NCBI RefSeq assembly: GCF_003854895.1
Contig: NZ_CP033966.1
Coordinates: 1 to 64,000 of the forward strand
Origin: Pigmentiphaga sp. H8
GTDB lineage: Bacteria; Pseudomonadota; Gammaproteobacteria; Burkholderiales; Burkholderiaceae_B
Direction of reading: 5' to 3'
DNA: 64,000 nt
Shown: positions 1-11,508 of the stretch, one piece after another
Layout: each line of letters starts with the position of its first letter
Numbering within the stretch: position 1 is the stretch's first letter
Program-made: the position numbers and the translations under genes
Notes under the pieces: model-generated
The model's database searches: none
Told to the model about the DNA's origin: nothing
Seen by the model: only the letters and a program-made list of their open reading frames with translations

Positions 1-49
1 TTCGCGCCCCCTGTCCTGCGTGGGCGCACCGGTCCTATTAGCGAGATTC

Positions 50-1570
50 ATGGAAGATTTTTGGCAAACCTGCGCCCAGACGCTAGAGCAGGAACTCACT
101 CCTCAGCAGTACAGCGCCTGGATACGTCCCCTTGTCCCGCTCGCCTTCGATGAAGCCGAGGCGGTGCTGCGGGTCGCGGCGCCCAATCGTTTCAAGCTCG
201 ACTGGGTGCGCAGCAATTTTTCCGGCCGTATCGAATCTCTGGCGGCGCAGTGGTTCCAGCGTCCCGTGCAAGTCAAGTTCGAACTGGATGCCCCCCGCAT
301 GGTGGCCCCGCTGCGCCCGCCGGCGCCCAGCCCCGCCCCCATGGCCGCCAACGGGAACGGCCACGCCGGCAACGGCCATGCCGCGCCGCGTCCGGCTTCC
401 CAGGTTCCGCTGGGTTTTCCCGGCGACCCGGTCGCCGCGGTCAATTCCGCCGCCGCCCGGGCGGCCCAGCGGGCGGTCGAATCGCCCCGTCCCGCGCAGC
501 GCGCCGCGCCGGCCAAGGCCGAGGCCAGCGAAGCCACGGGCATCTACGAACGGTCGCGCCTGAACGTCGAGCTCACCTTCGAGAACTTCGTTACCGGCAA
601 GGCCAACCAGCTGGCCCGCGCCGCCGCGCTGCAGGTGGCCGAAAACCCCGGCACCTCGTACAACCCGCTGTTCCTGTATGGCGGCGTGGGGCTGGGCAAG
701 ACCCACCTCATCCATGCCATCGGCAATTCCATGATGGCCGAGAACGCCGCCGCGCGGGTCCGCTACATCCATGCCGAGCAGTTCGTGTCCGACGTGGTCA
801 AGTCCTACCAGCGCAAGGCCTTCGACGATTTCAAGCGCTACTACCATTCGCTGGACCTGCTGCTGATCGACGACATCCAGTTCTTCTCGGGCAAGAACCG
901 CACGCAGGAAGAATTCTTCTACGCCTTCGAGGCCCTGGTGGCGCTGCGCAAGCAGATCATCATCACCAGCGACACCTATCCGAAGGAATTGTCCGGCATC
1001 GACGACCGGCTCATCTCGCGCTTCGATTCGGGCCTGACCTGCGCCATCGAGCCGCCCGAGCTGGAAATGCGGGTCGCGATCCTGCTGAAGAAGGCGGAAA
1101 CCGAGGGCGTGCACCTGCCCGAGGAAGTGGCCTTCTTCATCGCCAAGCATCTGCGCAGCAACGTGCGCGAGCTGGAAGGCGCGCTGCGCAAGGTCCTGGC
1201 CTACGCCAAGTTCCACGGCCGCGCCATTACCGTAGACGTCTGCAAGGACGCCCTGAAGGACCTGCTGTCCGTGTCCAACGGCCAGATCACCGTCGAGAAC
1301 ATCCAGAAGACGGTGGCGGACTTCTACAAGATCAAGGTCGCCGACATGTATTCCAAGCGGCGGCCCGCCAACATCGCCCTGCCGCGGCAGATCGCCATGT
1401 ACCTGGCGAAGGAACTCACCCAGAAAAGCTTGCCGGAGATCGGCGAACTGTTCGGGGGCCGCGACCACACCACGGTGCTGCACGCGGTACGCAAGATATC
1501 GGAATCCCGGGCCAAGCAGGCGGAGTTGAACCATTCGCTGCACGTGCTCGAGCAAACCCTGAAAGGATGA
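50..1570 (+). CDS. dnaA: Chromosomal replication initiator DnaA
   Basis: DnaA binds DnaA boxes at oriC, oligomerises with ATP and melts the origin. The 506-residue product has the usual order: N-terminal DnaB/DiaA-binding domain starting MEDFWQTCAQ, a long Pro/Ala-rich linker (about residues 85-165), the AAA+ domain with Walker A GGVGLGKTH and Walker B LLLIDDIQF, and the C-terminal DNA-binding domain with the signature GGRDHTTVLHA. The ATG at 50 is preferred over an upstream in-frame GTG at 20 because the N-terminus then matches the family. It is the first gene of a dnaA-dnaN-gyrB cluster. Only 49 bases of upstream DNA are visible, so its promoter cannot be judged. Confidence 0.97.
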   Translation: MEDFWQTCAQTLEQELTPQQYSAWIRPLVPLAFDEAEAVLRVAAPNRFKLDWVRSNFSGRIESLAAQWFQRPVQVKFELDAPRMVAPLRPPAPSPAPMAANGNGHAGNGHAAPRPASQVPLGFPGDPVAAVNSAAARAAQRAVESPRPAQRAAPAKAEASEATGIYERSRLNVELTFENFVTGKANQLARAAALQVAENPGTSYNPLFLYGGVGLGKTHLIHAIGNSMMAENAAARVRYIHAEQFVSDVVKSYQRKAFDDFKRYYHSLDLLLIDDIQFFSGKNRTQEEFFYAFEALVALRKQIIITSDTYPKELSGIDDRLISRFDSGLTCAIEPPELEMRVAILLKKAETEGVHLPEEVAFFIAKHLRSNVRELEGALRKVLAYAKFHGRAITVDVCKDALKDLLSVSNGQITVENIQKTVADFYKIKVADMYSKRRPANIALPRQIAMYLAKELTQKSLPEIGELFGGRDHTTVLHAVRKISESRAKQAELNHSLHVLEQTLKG

Positions 1571-1811
1571 CGAACCGCGACGAACCCTATCCGGGACCCT
1601 GTGAGTTTGACTGTGGAAAAACCGTGGAGCATGTCTGGACAACCCGACGCCGCTTTTTTCGATCGAAAGTTGTTCATGGTTGTGCGCTATCCTCCAGGCC
1701 AGTTCCCCACTCGCTAAAAACTGGACAAGTTCTTGATTTATAATAGTTTTTTGAAGAAATTCCAGTTGTTCACAGGGTCCTATTAACTACCAACCCAAAG
1801 AAGGATTGGAT
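1571..1811. other. dnaA-dnaN intergenic region, candidate oriC segment
   Basis: This 241-base gap holds TGTGGAAAA at 1612-1620, which on the minus strand is TTTTCCACA and fits the relaxed DnaA box TTWTNCACA. It also holds TTGTTCACA at 1766-1774, one mismatch from that consensus, and an AT-rich stretch from about 1728 to 1765. A perfect -10 hexamer TATAAT lies at 1739-1744 without an obvious -35 partner and probably serves dnaN. Two boxes are few for an origin, so oriC may instead lie upstream of dnaA outside the window. Confidence 0.4.
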
Positions 1812-2918
1812 ATGCAATTGGTCAAAGCCTCACGCGATGCATTGCTGAAGCCGCTCGCGACCGTTTCAGGCATCGTGGAACGGCGGCACACCCTGCCCAT
1901 CCTGGCCAACATCCTGTTGCGCAAGGAAGGCAGCCGCGTGTCGTTCGTGTCCACCGACATCGAGGTTCAGATCACCACCCATGCCGATTTCGGCGTGGGT
2001 GATGCGTCTGAGTCCACCACGGTGGCAGCCCGCAAGCTGCTCGACATCCTGCGCGCCCTTCCCGATACCGGCGACGTGTCCCTTTCGCTGGCCAACAAGA
2101 AGCTGTCGGTCCAGTCCGGCAAGAGCCGCTTCGCGCTGCAGACCCTGGCGGCCGAGGAATTTCCCACCGTGGCCCAGCCGGCCTCGTGGAACGCCTCGCT
2201 GACCATGACGCAGAAGTCGTTCAAGCACCTGATGAACATGGTGCACTTCGCGATGGCGCAGCAGGACATCCGCTACTACCTGAACGGCATGCTGTTGGTC
2301 CTGGACGGCAACAACGTGCGCTGCGTCGCCACCGACGGCCACCGCCTGGCCTATTGCGCGGTTGCCATCGATGCCGATGCGCCCAAGCAGGAAGTGATCG
2401 TGCCGCGCAAGACGGTGCTGGAACTGCTGCGCCTGCTGGACGACAGCGAGGAGCCCATCGAGATCTCGGTGGCGGCCAACCAGATCCGTTTCCGCTTCGG
2501 CGACGTCGAGCTGATCTCCAAGCTGGTCGAGGGCAAATTCCCCGACTACCAGCGCGTGATCCCGAACGGCTACACCAAGCATTTCCCGATCGCCCGCGAA
2601 GCCCTGCAGCGCAGCCTGCAGCGCGCCGCCATCCTGACCACCGACAAGTTCAAGGGCGTACGGATGCAGATGGCCGATCATGTGCTGAAGATTTCCGCCA
2701 GCAACGCGGAACAGGAAGAAGCCCAGGAAGAACTCGAGATCGACTTCGGCTTCGAGCCCCTGGACATCGGTTTCAACGTCAGCTACCTGCTGGACGTGCT
2801 GGGCAACCTGAAGGCCGAGACGGTGCAGTGGAGCGTGGGCGACGCCAACTCCTCGGCGCTGATCACCTTGCCCGACGACACGGACTTCAAGTATGTCGTG
2901 ATGCCTATGCGGATATAG
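1812..2918 (+). CDS. dnaN: DNA polymerase III beta subunit (sliding clamp)
   Basis: DnaN forms the ring-shaped dimer that tethers DNA polymerase III to its template and recruits repair and initiator-inactivation proteins. The 368-residue product has the family's length and three-fold repeat layout, starting MQLVKASRDALLKPL, with RHTLPILANILL near the N-terminus and ending in the typical YVVMPMRI. The ATG at 1812 is preferred over an in-frame TTG at 1806 because AAGAAGGA lies just upstream and homologues begin MQLV. It is probably transcribed from the TATAAT at 1739 and possibly also with dnaA. Confidence 0.97.
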   Translation: MQLVKASRDALLKPLATVSGIVERRHTLPILANILLRKEGSRVSFVSTDIEVQITTHADFGVGDASESTTVAARKLLDILRALPDTGDVSLSLANKKLSVQSGKSRFALQTLAAEEFPTVAQPASWNASLTMTQKSFKHLMNMVHFAMAQQDIRYYLNGMLLVLDGNNVRCVATDGHRLAYCAVAIDADAPKQEVIVPRKTVLELLRLLDDSEEPIEISVAANQIRFRFGDVELISKLVEGKFPDYQRVIPNGYTKHFPIAREALQRSLQRAAILTTDKFKGVRMQMADHVLKISASNAEQEEAQEELEIDFGFEPLDIGFNVSYLLDVLGNLKAETVQWSVGDANSSALITLPDDTDFKYVVMPMRI

Positions 2919-2953
2919 GCCCCCCCTACGCGCTTACGCGCGCCCCCAGGGGC

Positions 2954-2990
2954 GATGCGGGTGGACCGGCGGAGCCGGATCCACCGCATC
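2954..2990. repeat. Long imperfect inverted repeat between dnaN and gyrB
   Basis: GATGCGG at 2954-2960 pairs with CCGCATC at 2984-2990. The arms continue inward through GTGGA/TCCAC and CCGGC/GCCGG around a GGAG loop, leaving about 16 paired bases with one bulge. No T-run follows directly, although T-rich DNA occurs at about 3056-3076. It could be a dnaN terminator or processing hairpin, or a copy of a dispersed palindrome. Confidence 0.5.
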
Positions 2991-3123
2991 CCGGGTCTGG
3001 GGGGAAGGGGCTTGGTTTGTTGCGCCGGTGCCGGCGTTGCCCCGGATGGGGTGGATTGTTCTTTTTTAGTTTTTTCCTGCAGGGCGGAAGTCGTGCCCGC
3101 GCAGTGTGGATGGTTGCATACTC

Positions 3124-5637
<2,514 letters not shown>

Positions 5638-5687
5638 GTCAGGGCTGCCTTGCGGCGCATCGACCGTCCAGTAAGACAATTCAACGG

Positions 5688-5710
5688 CCACCTCTGGTGG
5701 TCGTTCGTTT
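5688..5710 (+). terminator. Possible gyrB terminator
   Basis: CCACC (5688-5692) and GGTGG (5696-5700) form a five-base-pair stem with a TCT loop. It is followed by T-rich DNA (TCGTTCGTTTTTG), 51 bases after the gyrB stop. The stem is short, so this is only a weak rho-independent terminator candidate. Confidence 0.35.
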
Positions 5711-5890
5711 TTGTGTTTCGTTTTCAGAAAACTCCTTTTCAGCGCTGGCGAGGCCGTGGTGCGTACCATCTACAACCCACGGCCGACATGGACGGCATGT
5801 TTTCCGATGCGAGCGCCGTAGCACCCATATTGCTCCCGCAGTGACCAGCCAGTTGATGTGCGAAACATTGCTGCGATATAAACTCCAACC

Positions 5891-7039
5891 ATGACTCGCG
5901 TCTCCATACAACCAATCATGTTCATCTGGGCTCGCCAGCGCGCCCAGATGGATGAGGCTGTGTTGCTGACGCGTTTTCCTCGTCTTATGGAGTGGGAGTC
6001 CGGCGCTATCCAGCCCACTTTGCGCCAACTCGAACAGTTCGCGCAGGCTACGCACGCGCCGTTGGGGTATTTCTTCCTTCCCGAGCCTCCGCGAGAGGAC
6101 TTGCCGATTCCCGATTTTCGGACAATGGGTCGAGATTCGCCACGCCTGACTGCCGATCTACTGGATGTGATTTTCACCTGTCAAACACGACAAACTTGGT
6201 ATCGGGACGAAGCTCTGGTTAACGGCGAGGAACCACTACCCTTCGTCGCTAGCGTGACGATGGAGACGCCGCCGATGGAAGTGGCGCAACGAATCCGCGA
6301 GGTGCTCGGGTTCAGCGTGGAGGCTCGTTCTGAATGTCCGACGTGGGCTGAGGCATTGCGCCTGTTCATTGCGCAGGCGGAGCAAGCGGGCGTGATGGTG
6401 ATGGTCAGTGGGGTGGTGATGAACAACAACACCCGGCAGCTGGACCCCCGTGAGTTCAGAGGTTTTGCCCTTGCGGATAAGCTGGCACCCTTGGTGTTCA
6501 TCAACGGGGCGGATAGCAAGGCTGCCCAGATGTTTACGTTGGCGCACGAGCTTGCGCATTTGTGGCTGGGGCAGTCGGCTTTGTCGGATGTTCGGATGTC
6601 GGAAGTTTCTGACTATGCTGTGGAGGTGTGGTGCAACCAGGTGGCGGCCGAACTGCTCGTTCCTCAGGCGGGTTTCCTTCATGCGCTTCGCGCCGATGAA
6701 GTGCTGGATGCAGCATTGAAGCGTCTGGCACGACATTTCAAGGTCAGCACCTTGGTGCTCTTGCGACGAATGTTGGACGTGGGGTATCTCGATAGAGCAG
6801 CGTTCTGGGGGGCTTATCGGGATGAAGAGGCTCGTTTGAAGAATTTGGCTGCGCGCAATGCAGGAGGAGGCGATTTCTATCGAACCACTGTCGCTCGCGT
6901 TAGCAAGCGATTTGCTCAGTCCTTGGTCGCAAGCACTCTTGAAGGGCGAACTTTGTACCGGGATGCATTTCGCATGCTTGGCATCGCAAAGTCGGGCACG
7001 TTCAACGAGTTAGGTCGAATACTGGGATTTCCGACCTGA
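5891..7039 (+). CDS. XRE-HTH / ImmA-IrrE zinc metallopeptidase
   Basis: A 382-residue protein with an XRE-like N-terminal region (about residues 10-60, including WESGAIQPTLRQLEQFA), a PLGYFFLPEPP linker typical of this family, and an IrrE/ImmA-type peptidase domain with HELAH (H219, E220, H223). ImmA-type proteases cleave or inactivate partner regulators. In two-gene units with PIN-like DUF4411 proteins they are thought to act as the antitoxin-like or controlling component. The stop codon overlaps the start of the next gene (TGATG), implying translational coupling. The start lacks a clear ribosome site, but the sequence matches the family from residue 1. Base composition is lower in GC than the flanks (52-62% in three 60-base lines counted by hand), consistent with horizontal acquisition. 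Confidence 0.85.
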   Translation: MTRVSIQPIMFIWARQRAQMDEAVLLTRFPRLMEWESGAIQPTLRQLEQFAQATHAPLGYFFLPEPPREDLPIPDFRTMGRDSPRLTADLLDVIFTCQTRQTWYRDEALVNGEEPLPFVASVTMETPPMEVAQRIREVLGFSVEARSECPTWAEALRLFIAQAEQAGVMVMVSGVVMNNNTRQLDPREFRGFALADKLAPLVFINGADSKAAQMFTLAHELAHLWLGQSALSDVRMSEVSDYAVEVWCNQVAAELLVPQAGFLHALRADEVLDAALKRLARHFKVSTLVLLRRMLDVGYLDRAAFWGAYRDEEARLKNLAARNAGGGDFYRTTVARVSKRFAQSLVASTLEGRTLYRDAFRMLGIAKSGTFNELGRILGFPT

Positions 7040-7536
7040 TGGCCTACCTGCTGGATGCCAACGTCTTCATTCAGGCCAAGAATCTACAGTACGGGTTCGA
7101 CTTTTGCCCCGCATTTTGGTCTTGGCTTGACCAAACATATGATGCCGGACGGCTCCGCAGCATTCGCCAAGTGGGTGATGAACTGACTGGTGGCGGGGAC
7201 GAATTGGCCGAGTGGGCCCTGGGTAGGGAGGACGGATTCTTCACGGCCCCAGACGCTGCTGTGCTCACTGCCGCCCAGCACGTAAGCGCATGGGTAGTCC
7301 AACAAGGGTATGAGCCTGCGGCTGTGAATACCTTTATGCAGGTAGCGGACTTCTGGTTGGTTGCAGCTGCGTTGACCGGCCCTCATACGCTGGTGACGCA
7401 CGAAGTGGCGTCAGCATCCGCCAAGAAAATCAAGATTCCTAATGTATGCATTGGACTAGGGGTGGACTTCATGTCTCCCTACCAAATGTTGCGCAGGGAG
7501 CAGGCTCGGTTCGTCTTGGGTCCAACGCCAACTTGA
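7039..7536 (+). CDS. DUF4411 PIN-like domain protein (putative toxin)
   Basis: The 165-residue protein begins MAYLLDANVFIQAKN, the first strand of a PIN-like nuclease fold. It keeps acidic residues where PIN enzymes coordinate metal: D6, E48 in VGDEL, D104 in VADFWLVAA and E122 in THE. It matches DUF4411 in length and pattern. PIN-domain proteins are usually RNases and often toxins. Its ATG overlaps the stop of the ImmA-like gene by one base, so the two are surely one unit. Target and toxicity are inferred, not seen. Confidence 0.82.
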   Translation: MAYLLDANVFIQAKNLQYGFDFCPAFWSWLDQTYDAGRLRSIRQVGDELTGGGDELAEWALGREDGFFTAPDAAVLTAAQHVSAWVVQQGYEPAAVNTFMQVADFWLVAAALTGPHTLVTHEVASASAKKIKIPNVCIGLGVDFMSPYQMLRREQARFVLGPTPT

Positions 7537-7641
7537 GGCTAGGCACCGGACAAAAATCTAAGAGAGATATGCGGTGTTCCACCGGAAAGTCCATCAATCG
7601 TGACTGATGTTCTCATCTGTAGTACCTCCGGTTCTCACCCT

Positions 7642-8577
7642 TCATGCCATCGGGGCTGAGCCGAAACCCGGCGCCCGCGCGCCGTCCATGCCGCGCAGCA
7701 ATTCCTCCAGCGTGGCGCGCGCCGCCTCTCCCGCCGGGCTCAAGGGCCGCGCGGTGCTCCATACGATGCTGATGCCGCGCTGGATGGCCGGTTCCGCAAT
7801 GGGGATGAAGGCGATGCCGTCCACCACGGCCGGCGCCGGCCCGATGCGGGGCCGGATCGTATAAAGCTCGCCCTGCCGCATCAGCGCGGTAATCAAGGGG
7901 CTGGAACTGGCGTTCAGCACGGGGCGCACCTCGCGGCCCAGGCTGGCCGCGGCGCTGTCGACCAGCCGCCGCAGCCGGTTCGGCGGGATGGACAGGGCCA
8001 GCGGATAGGACAAGGCATCCCCCAGCGGCATGGACGCCGGCAGCACCGGGAACGCGTCCGCAGGACCGCAGAAGCAGAACACTTGCTTTCCGCACTCGAC
8101 CGCATGCAGGCTGGTGTCCGAGCTGCCTTCGGGCAGCACGCCTATGTCGGCCTCGTTGCCCGCCATCCATTTGGTGATGGCATGGCTGTCCCCTTCCAAT
8201 AGCGTCAACCGCACCCGCGGGTGGCGGTCGCGCATGGCGCCGAACAGGACGGGGCCGAGCTGGTCGGCCAGTGATGTCGGAATGGCCACGATCAGGTCGC
8301 CGGCCGGTTCCGTGGCGACGCGCGCCATGGCGGCTTCGGCCTCGGCCACGTCGCGGAAGATGCGCCGCGCATGGGCGATGAGCTGTTCGCCCGCGTTGGT
8401 GGGCTGCACGCCGCTGGACGAGCGTTCCAGCAGCGGCGTGCCCAGCGATTCCTCCAGCAGCCGGATCTGCCGGCCCACGGCGGGCTGCGCGCGCAGCAGG
8501 CGGGCGGCCGCGCGATTGATGCTGCCTTCTTCCACCACCACCAGGAACGCGCGCAGATGATCGAGATTGAGTGCCAC
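7642..8577 (-). CDS. LysR-family transcriptional regulator
   Basis: A 311-residue LysR regulator. The N-terminal winged helix-turn-helix runs from LDHLRAFLVVVEEGS through AAARLLRAQPAVGRQIRLLEESLGTPLLERS, followed by an effector-binding domain. The start is a GTG at 8577; a longer frame upstream is AT-rich leader and unlike the family. It is divergent from the Bug-sulfatase pair and is the natural regulator of that operon, with a candidate site in the shared 133-base gap. Confidence 0.88.
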   Translation of the reverse strand: MALNLDHLRAFLVVVEEGSINRAAARLLRAQPAVGRQIRLLEESLGTPLLERSSSGVQPTNAGEQLIAHARRIFRDVAEAEAAMARVATEPAGDLIVAIPTSLADQLGPVLFGAMRDRHPRVRLTLLEGDSHAITKWMAGNEADIGVLPEGSSDTSLHAVECGKQVFCFCGPADAFPVLPASMPLGDALSYPLALSIPPNRLRRLVDSAAASLGREVRPVLNASSSPLITALMRQGELYTIRPRIGPAPAVVDGIAFIPIAEPAIQRGISIVWSTARPLSPAGEAARATLEELLRGMDGARAPGFGSAPMA

Positions 8578-8610
8578 GCAGCGTCTCCAGGCCCGGCCGC
8601 TATCTATTTT

Positions 8611-8628
8611 TTTGAGAAAAGTTCTAAA
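8611..8628. promoter_or_regulatory. Candidate LysR operator in the LysR/Bug divergent gap
   Basis: TTTGAGAA (8611-8618) and TTCTAAA (8622-8628) form a nearly perfect inverted repeat around AAG. It lies in an AT-rich patch between the divergent LysR and Bug genes, the usual location for a LysR-type operator. The pairing with this regulator is inferred from position. Confidence 0.4.
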
Positions 8629-8710
8629 GGAATTGTACTTCCGCGCCCTTGACGCGCTGAGTAGACTGCCCGGCAACCCGAGGCATGTCAGGCCGCGGAG
8701 GGAGGAGGAG

Positions 8711-9703
8711 ATGACTCAACATACCGATCCGGGCCGGCGCCGCGTCCTGGCCATGGCCGCCCGATCCGCCGCGGTGGCCGGGCTGGTGCCGGCCTGCGCG
8801 CTGGCGCAGTCCTATCCCTCGCGTCCGGTGCGCCTGCTGGTGCCGGTCAGCGCGGGCGGCGGCACGGACATGATCGCGCGCGTCGTGGCGGACCAGTTGT
8901 CGCGGGGCATGAAGCAGCCGTGGGTGGTCGAGAACCAGGGCGGGGCGGGCGGGCAGATCGCCAGCCAGGCCACGGCGCGGGCCGAGCCCGACGGCTACAA
9001 CTTGATGATCGGCTACGTCAGCACTCACGGCACGCTGCCGGCGCTGCGCAAGGTGCCCTATGACCCGATCCGCGATTTCACGCACATCGCGATGATAGGC
9101 GGCGCGCCCAACGTGCTGGTCGCCCAGCCCTCGGGACCCGCCAGCTTCGAGGATTTCCTGGCCGAGGTGCGGGCGCACCCGGGCAAGGCGAGCTATGCCT
9201 CGGCCGGCGTGGGCACGATCACCCATCTGGTGTTCGAGGGGCTGAAACTGGCCACGAACACGTCCGTCCTGCACGTGCCCTATCGCGGCATCGCGCCGGG
9301 CATCAACGACATGGTGGCGGGCCAGGTGCAATATGCGATGCCGGGCCTGGCGGGCGTGCTGCCCTACATCCGCGCGGGCAAGCTGCGCGCGCTGGCGGTG
9401 ACCGGACCGGACCGCCATCCGCTCTTGCCCGAGGTGCGCACGCTGAAGGAAATCGGCATTCCCCATTTCGAGGCCGTGCAGTGGGTGGGCATCATGGGAC
9501 CGGCTCATCTGCCGCCGGCCGTGGTGCGGGACCTGTCGGCCGCCGTGGCCCAGGTGCTGGGCCGCAAGGAAACCGCGGACAAGCTCGCCGGCGAGGGCAT
9601 ACGCGTCATGCCCATGTCGCAGCAGGATTTCTCCGCCTACGTCGTCGCCGACCTGACCCGGTGGCGCACGATCGTCAAGGAACGCGGGTTGCAGGAGACA
9701 TGA
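8711..9703 (+). CDS. Bug-family (TctC-like) periplasmic receptor
   Basis: A 330-residue extracytoplasmic solute receptor for an unidentified organic anion. The N-terminal signal contains a GRRRVLAM twin-arginine-like stretch and ends near ACALAQ, so export could be by Tat or Sec. Family hallmarks follow: SYPSRPVRLLVP, the GGGTDMIAR loop, AEPDGYNL, VPYRG and the late PDRHPLLPEV region. The ATG at 8711 follows a strong GGAGGAGGAG. The stop is one base before the sulfatase ATG, so receptor and sulfatase are co-expressed and probably share a substrate. Confidence 0.93.
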   Translation: MTQHTDPGRRRVLAMAARSAAVAGLVPACALAQSYPSRPVRLLVPVSAGGGTDMIARVVADQLSRGMKQPWVVENQGGAGGQIASQATARAEPDGYNLMIGYVSTHGTLPALRKVPYDPIRDFTHIAMIGGAPNVLVAQPSGPASFEDFLAEVRAHPGKASYASAGVGTITHLVFEGLKLATNTSVLHVPYRGIAPGINDMVAGQVQYAMPGLAGVLPYIRAGKLRALAVTGPDRHPLLPEVRTLKEIGIPHFEAVQWVGIMGPAHLPPAVVRDLSAAVAQVLGRKETADKLAGEGIRVMPMSQQDFSAYVVADLTRWRTIVKERGLQET

Positions 9704-9704
9704 G

Positions 9705-11150
9705 ATGAAGCAGGGATCCCGCCGTATCGCCATCGTCGTCATGTCCGACGAACATTCGGGGGCCGCGCTGTCGTGCGCGGGCCATCCGTGGATCCGCACG
9801 CCGCACCTGGACCGCTTCGCGGCCGCCAACACCCGGTTCGCGTCGGCCTATACCAATTCCCCCATCTGCATCCCCGCGCGCGCCTCGTTCACCACGGGCC
9901 GCTACACCCACGAGACGCGCAACTGGGACAACGCCCTGCCCTACACCGGCCAGCAGCCGGGCTGGACCCACAGATTGCGCGATGCCGGCGTGGACGTGAC
10001 GTCCATCGGCAAACTGCACTTTCGCAACGAGACCGACGACACCGGCTTCACCCGCCAGATCCTGCCCATGCACGTGGTGAACGGCGTGGGGGACCTGCTG
10101 GGCGCGGTGCGCGATCCGCTGCCGGTGCGGCACAAGACGCGCGCGCTGGCCGAGGAGATCGGCATCGGCGAAAGCAGCTATACCCGCTATGACCGGGCCA
10201 TCGCGCAGGCATCGACGAAATGGATACGCGAGCATGCGCGGGATGACGGCTGGGTCCTGTTCGCTTCGTTCGTGGCGCCCCATTTCCCGCTGATCGCCCC
10301 GGAAGCGTTCGCCTCGGCCTACCGGCTGGACGACATCCCGCTGCCCAAGCTTTCGCGGGCGGCCGACCGGGTGGACCATCCCTGGATCGCCGCGCTGCGG
10401 ACCTGCTTTCCGCACGACAGCTTCTTCGACGACGAGCTGCGGCGCCGCGCCCTGCTGAGCTACGGCGGGCTGTGCTCGTTCATGGACTGGCACTTCGCGC
10501 AGATCTGCCAGGCCATCGAGGAATCGGGGCTGGCCGACGAGGCGCTGGTCATCTACACCAGCGACCATGGCGACAACATGGGCGCGCGGGCCCTGTGGGG
10601 CAAGTCCACGCTGTACGAGGAAGCGGCGCGGGTGCCCATGCTGCTGCGGGCGCCGGGCCGCTCGACGCGCAACATCGTCGGCACGCACGTGTCGCTGGTG
10701 GACGTGGGCGCCACGCTGCTGGCCTGGATGGGCGTGGAGGCGCCCGCCGACCTGCCGGGCCGGTCCCTGGTCGACCTGGCGCGGGCGCCGGACGATCCGG
10801 CGCGCCCGGTGTTCTCGGAATACCATGCGGCGGGCGCGGCCACCGGCGCCTACATGCTGCGGCAGGACCGGTGGAAGCTGATCCATTACGTGGACATGGC
10901 ACCCCAGTTGTTCGACCTGGTCGCGGATCCCGAGGAGCGGATCGATCTCGTCCCGGGCGGGCGGCATGCGCATGTGGTGGACGAACTGACCGCGGCGCTG
11001 CGGCGGATCGTCGATCCCGAGGCGCAGGATCGCATCGCCAAGGCCGACCAGCATGCGTTGATCGAAGCCCACGGCGGCCGCGAAGCGGTGGTGCGGCGCG
11101 GAGGATTCGGTGCCACGCCGGCGCCGGGCGTGGACGCGAAGTTCGCCTGA
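9705..11150 (+). CDS. Sulfatase (type I, formylglycine class)
   Basis: A 481-residue arylsulfatase/alkaline-phosphatase superfamily enzyme that would hydrolyse a sulfate ester. The CIPAR motif (C55 to R59) fits C-x-P-x-R, in which the cysteine is converted to formylglycine. Metal-ligand regions include D15 (SDEH) and YTSDHGDNMG. The C-terminal pattern with LFDLVADPEE is common in choline-sulfatase-like members. No signal peptide is visible, so the enzyme is probably cytoplasmic and the receptor upstream would deliver the ester. No formylglycine-generating enzyme gene is present in the window. The exact ester is unknown. Confidence 0.9.
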   Translation: MKQGSRRIAIVVMSDEHSGAALSCAGHPWIRTPHLDRFAAANTRFASAYTNSPICIPARASFTTGRYTHETRNWDNALPYTGQQPGWTHRLRDAGVDVTSIGKLHFRNETDDTGFTRQILPMHVVNGVGDLLGAVRDPLPVRHKTRALAEEIGIGESSYTRYDRAIAQASTKWIREHARDDGWVLFASFVAPHFPLIAPEAFASAYRLDDIPLPKLSRAADRVDHPWIAALRTCFPHDSFFDDELRRRALLSYGGLCSFMDWHFAQICQAIEESGLADEALVIYTSDHGDNMGARALWGKSTLYEEAARVPMLLRAPGRSTRNIVGTHVSLVDVGATLLAWMGVEAPADLPGRSLVDLARAPDDPARPVFSEYHAAGAATGAYMLRQDRWKLIHYVDMAPQLFDLVADPEERIDLVPGGRHAHVVDELTAALRRIVDPEAQDRIAKADQHALIEAHGGREAVVRRGGFGATPAPGVDAKFA

Positions 11151-11246
11151 AGACAGGGTCGCCCTTCCGGACAGTCCATCCAGCAAGGCGGGGTTTATCC
11201 GGCGCCTGGCTTGCCTTATGCTGGCGTTACCCCAATCGAGGCCCCC

Positions 11247-11498
11247 ATGCGCACCCTGATCCTCATCGCCGTCGGACTGATCCTGGCCATCGCGCTGCTG
11301 CGCCTGGCCCCCTTGCCGCATCGCACCCGGACCGCGAGCCTCTTTACGCTGGCCTGGCTGGGCGTATCGGCCTGGAACCTGCGTACCGGCTTGTCCCACG
11401 GCTATACCCTGGCCGAAGAACTGCCCATCCACGTGGCGCTGTTCGGCATCCCGGCGCTGGCGGCCTGGGGGCTGTGGTGGTGGGCGCGCCGCGGGTAA
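11247..11498 (+). CDS. Small hydrophobic membrane protein
   Basis: An 83-residue protein with hydrophobic segments at about residues 2-22, 32-45 and 58-78, ending in WWWARRG, and thus predicted in the inner membrane with two or three spans. The ATG at 11247 (MRTLILIAVGL) gives a natural start; an in-frame ATG at 11211 would add twelve soluble residues. I do not recognise a family. It stands alone between the sulfatase and a convergent DUF2164 gene. Confidence 0.65.
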   Translation: MRTLILIAVGLILAIALLRLAPLPHRTRTASLFTLAWLGVSAWNLRTGLSHGYTLAEELPIHVALFGIPALAAWGLWWWARRG

Positions 11499-11508
11499 GG
11501 CGCGAGCG

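Noticed and set aside
20..49. GTG at 20 as dnaA start
   Set aside because: The ten extra residues do not resemble DnaA N-termini; the ATG at 50 gives MEDFWQ.
7537..7641. Possible integration scar or terminator after the DUF4411 gene
   Set aside because: Only a five-base stem (CGGTG/CACCG) is visible. I found no direct repeat shared with the region upstream of the pair at 5638-5890.
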